From a candidate division CSSED10-310 bacterium (GTDB lineage Bacteria; CSSED10-310; JAFGDC01): 5,378 nt of DNA. The stretch lies in NCBI GenBank assembly GCA_016932295.1, contig JAFGDC010000301.1:1-5378 (forward strand), written 5' to 3'. This document shows positions 5,080-5,378 of this stretch, in pieces. Position 1 is the first letter of the stretch, and each line of letters opens with the position of its first letter. A program made the translations under genes and the position numbers. The notes under the pieces were generated by a model that worked only from the letters and a program-made list of their open reading frames with translations, was not told the DNA's origin and searched no databases.

Positions 5080-5378
5080 ATGGCTTCGACCGTGGCTGCC
5101 GGCGAGCTGCGGCGGATCATGCTGCCGCGCCTCCGGCGGGGGGTTCTGCCGCTGCTTGTGTCGGTGGTGCTGCTGGTGGTGATCACCGCCCGACTGGACG
5201 GCGATGCGTTGACGAGTGCACTCCGACCGGCGCGGCCGGGATGGATGCTCCTGGCCGCGGTCGCCGCCGCCGTCCTGATCAATGGCATGGGAGCCGTCAA
5301 GTTATCGATCATGACCGCCGCCTGCGGCTGTCCGCTCGGGGCGCGGGAAAGCCTGTTCGTCACCCTGGGCGGCAATCC
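5080..5378 (+). CDS. N-terminus of a UPF0104 / LPG-synthase-type membrane protein (3' end missing)
   Basis: Only 99 residues and part of a codon are visible before the window ends. A basic N-terminus (RRIMLPRLRRG, 11-21) is followed by a first membrane segment (about 22-37), a short extracytoplasmic loop (ARLDGDALTSALRPARPG), a second membrane segment (about 55-71), then LSIMTAACGCPLGARESLFVTLGGN. The order of TM1, a loop ending in a Pro-Gly-Trp, TM2, a short basic/polar stretch and a final Leu-Gly-Gly-Asn resembles the start of the UPF0104 family (lysylphosphatidylglycerol synthase membrane domain, flippase-like). The usual Arg-Trp after TM2 is not seen, so the assignment is moderate. The start is ATG 5080, the first possible one after an in-frame TGA at 5071. 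The purine-rich AGAGAGG (5073-5079) abuts it, closer than normal; GTG 5092 or ATG 5119 are alternatives. Likely co-transcribed with the preceding gene. Confidence 0.65.
   Translation, partial: MASTVAAGELRRIMLPRLRRGVLPLLVSVVLLVVITARLDGDALTSALRPARPGWMLLAAVAAAVLINGMGAVKLSIMTAACGCPLGARESLFVTLGGN

Noticed and set aside
5043..5375. 110-codon minus-strand frame near the window end
   Set aside because: The plus-strand frame here has two clear membrane segments and a family-like pattern; the minus frame is Arg/Ser/Thr/Ala-rich shadow.

Overview
The window looks like chromosomal DNA of a GC-rich Gram-negative bacterium, most likely a proteobacterium. This is inferred from the GC-rich third codon positions, the tight ATGA-coupled operon, and an exporter of the YbhF/YbhS/YbhR type, which normally works with an inner-membrane adaptor. 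I cannot place it more finely. There is no sign of mobile DNA, tRNA, rRNA or CRISPR.

Bases 1-3797 hold four plus-strand genes of one ABC exporter: two ATPases (the first cut off by the window edge) and two ABC-2 type permeases. Every junction is a one-reading-step ATGA overlap. The ATPases correspond to the two halves of the fused E. coli YbhF and the permeases to YbhS and YbhR. The two ATP sites are predicted to be unequal: one nucleotide site is built from canonical motifs, the other from degenerate ones. The cassette ends in a compact intrinsic terminator with a UUCG loop that overlaps the last stop codon. A periplasmic adaptor (HlyD/YbhG type) would be expected just upstream, outside the window.

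Bases 3798-4078 are non-coding and AT-richer. They hold the terminator, a symmetric dyad, a perfect TATAAT box, a 9-bp long-range inverted repeat with smaller hairpins inside and after it, and a 10-bp-period direct repeat that includes a TTGACA box. Together these suggest a regulated promoter and a structured leader for the next gene, but no known riboswitch is recognisable.

Bases 4097-5050 encode a 317-residue soluble acidic protein that I do not recognise. After 29 bases, which contain a small hairpin and an 8-codon mini-ORF, a second gene starts at 5080 and runs off the window. Its N-terminus looks like the UPF0104/lysylphosphatidylglycerol-synthase-type membrane family. These two genes probably form a separate transcription unit from the exporter. 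The exporter is a known type of system; the least explained parts of the window are the unrecognised gene and the structured region before it.
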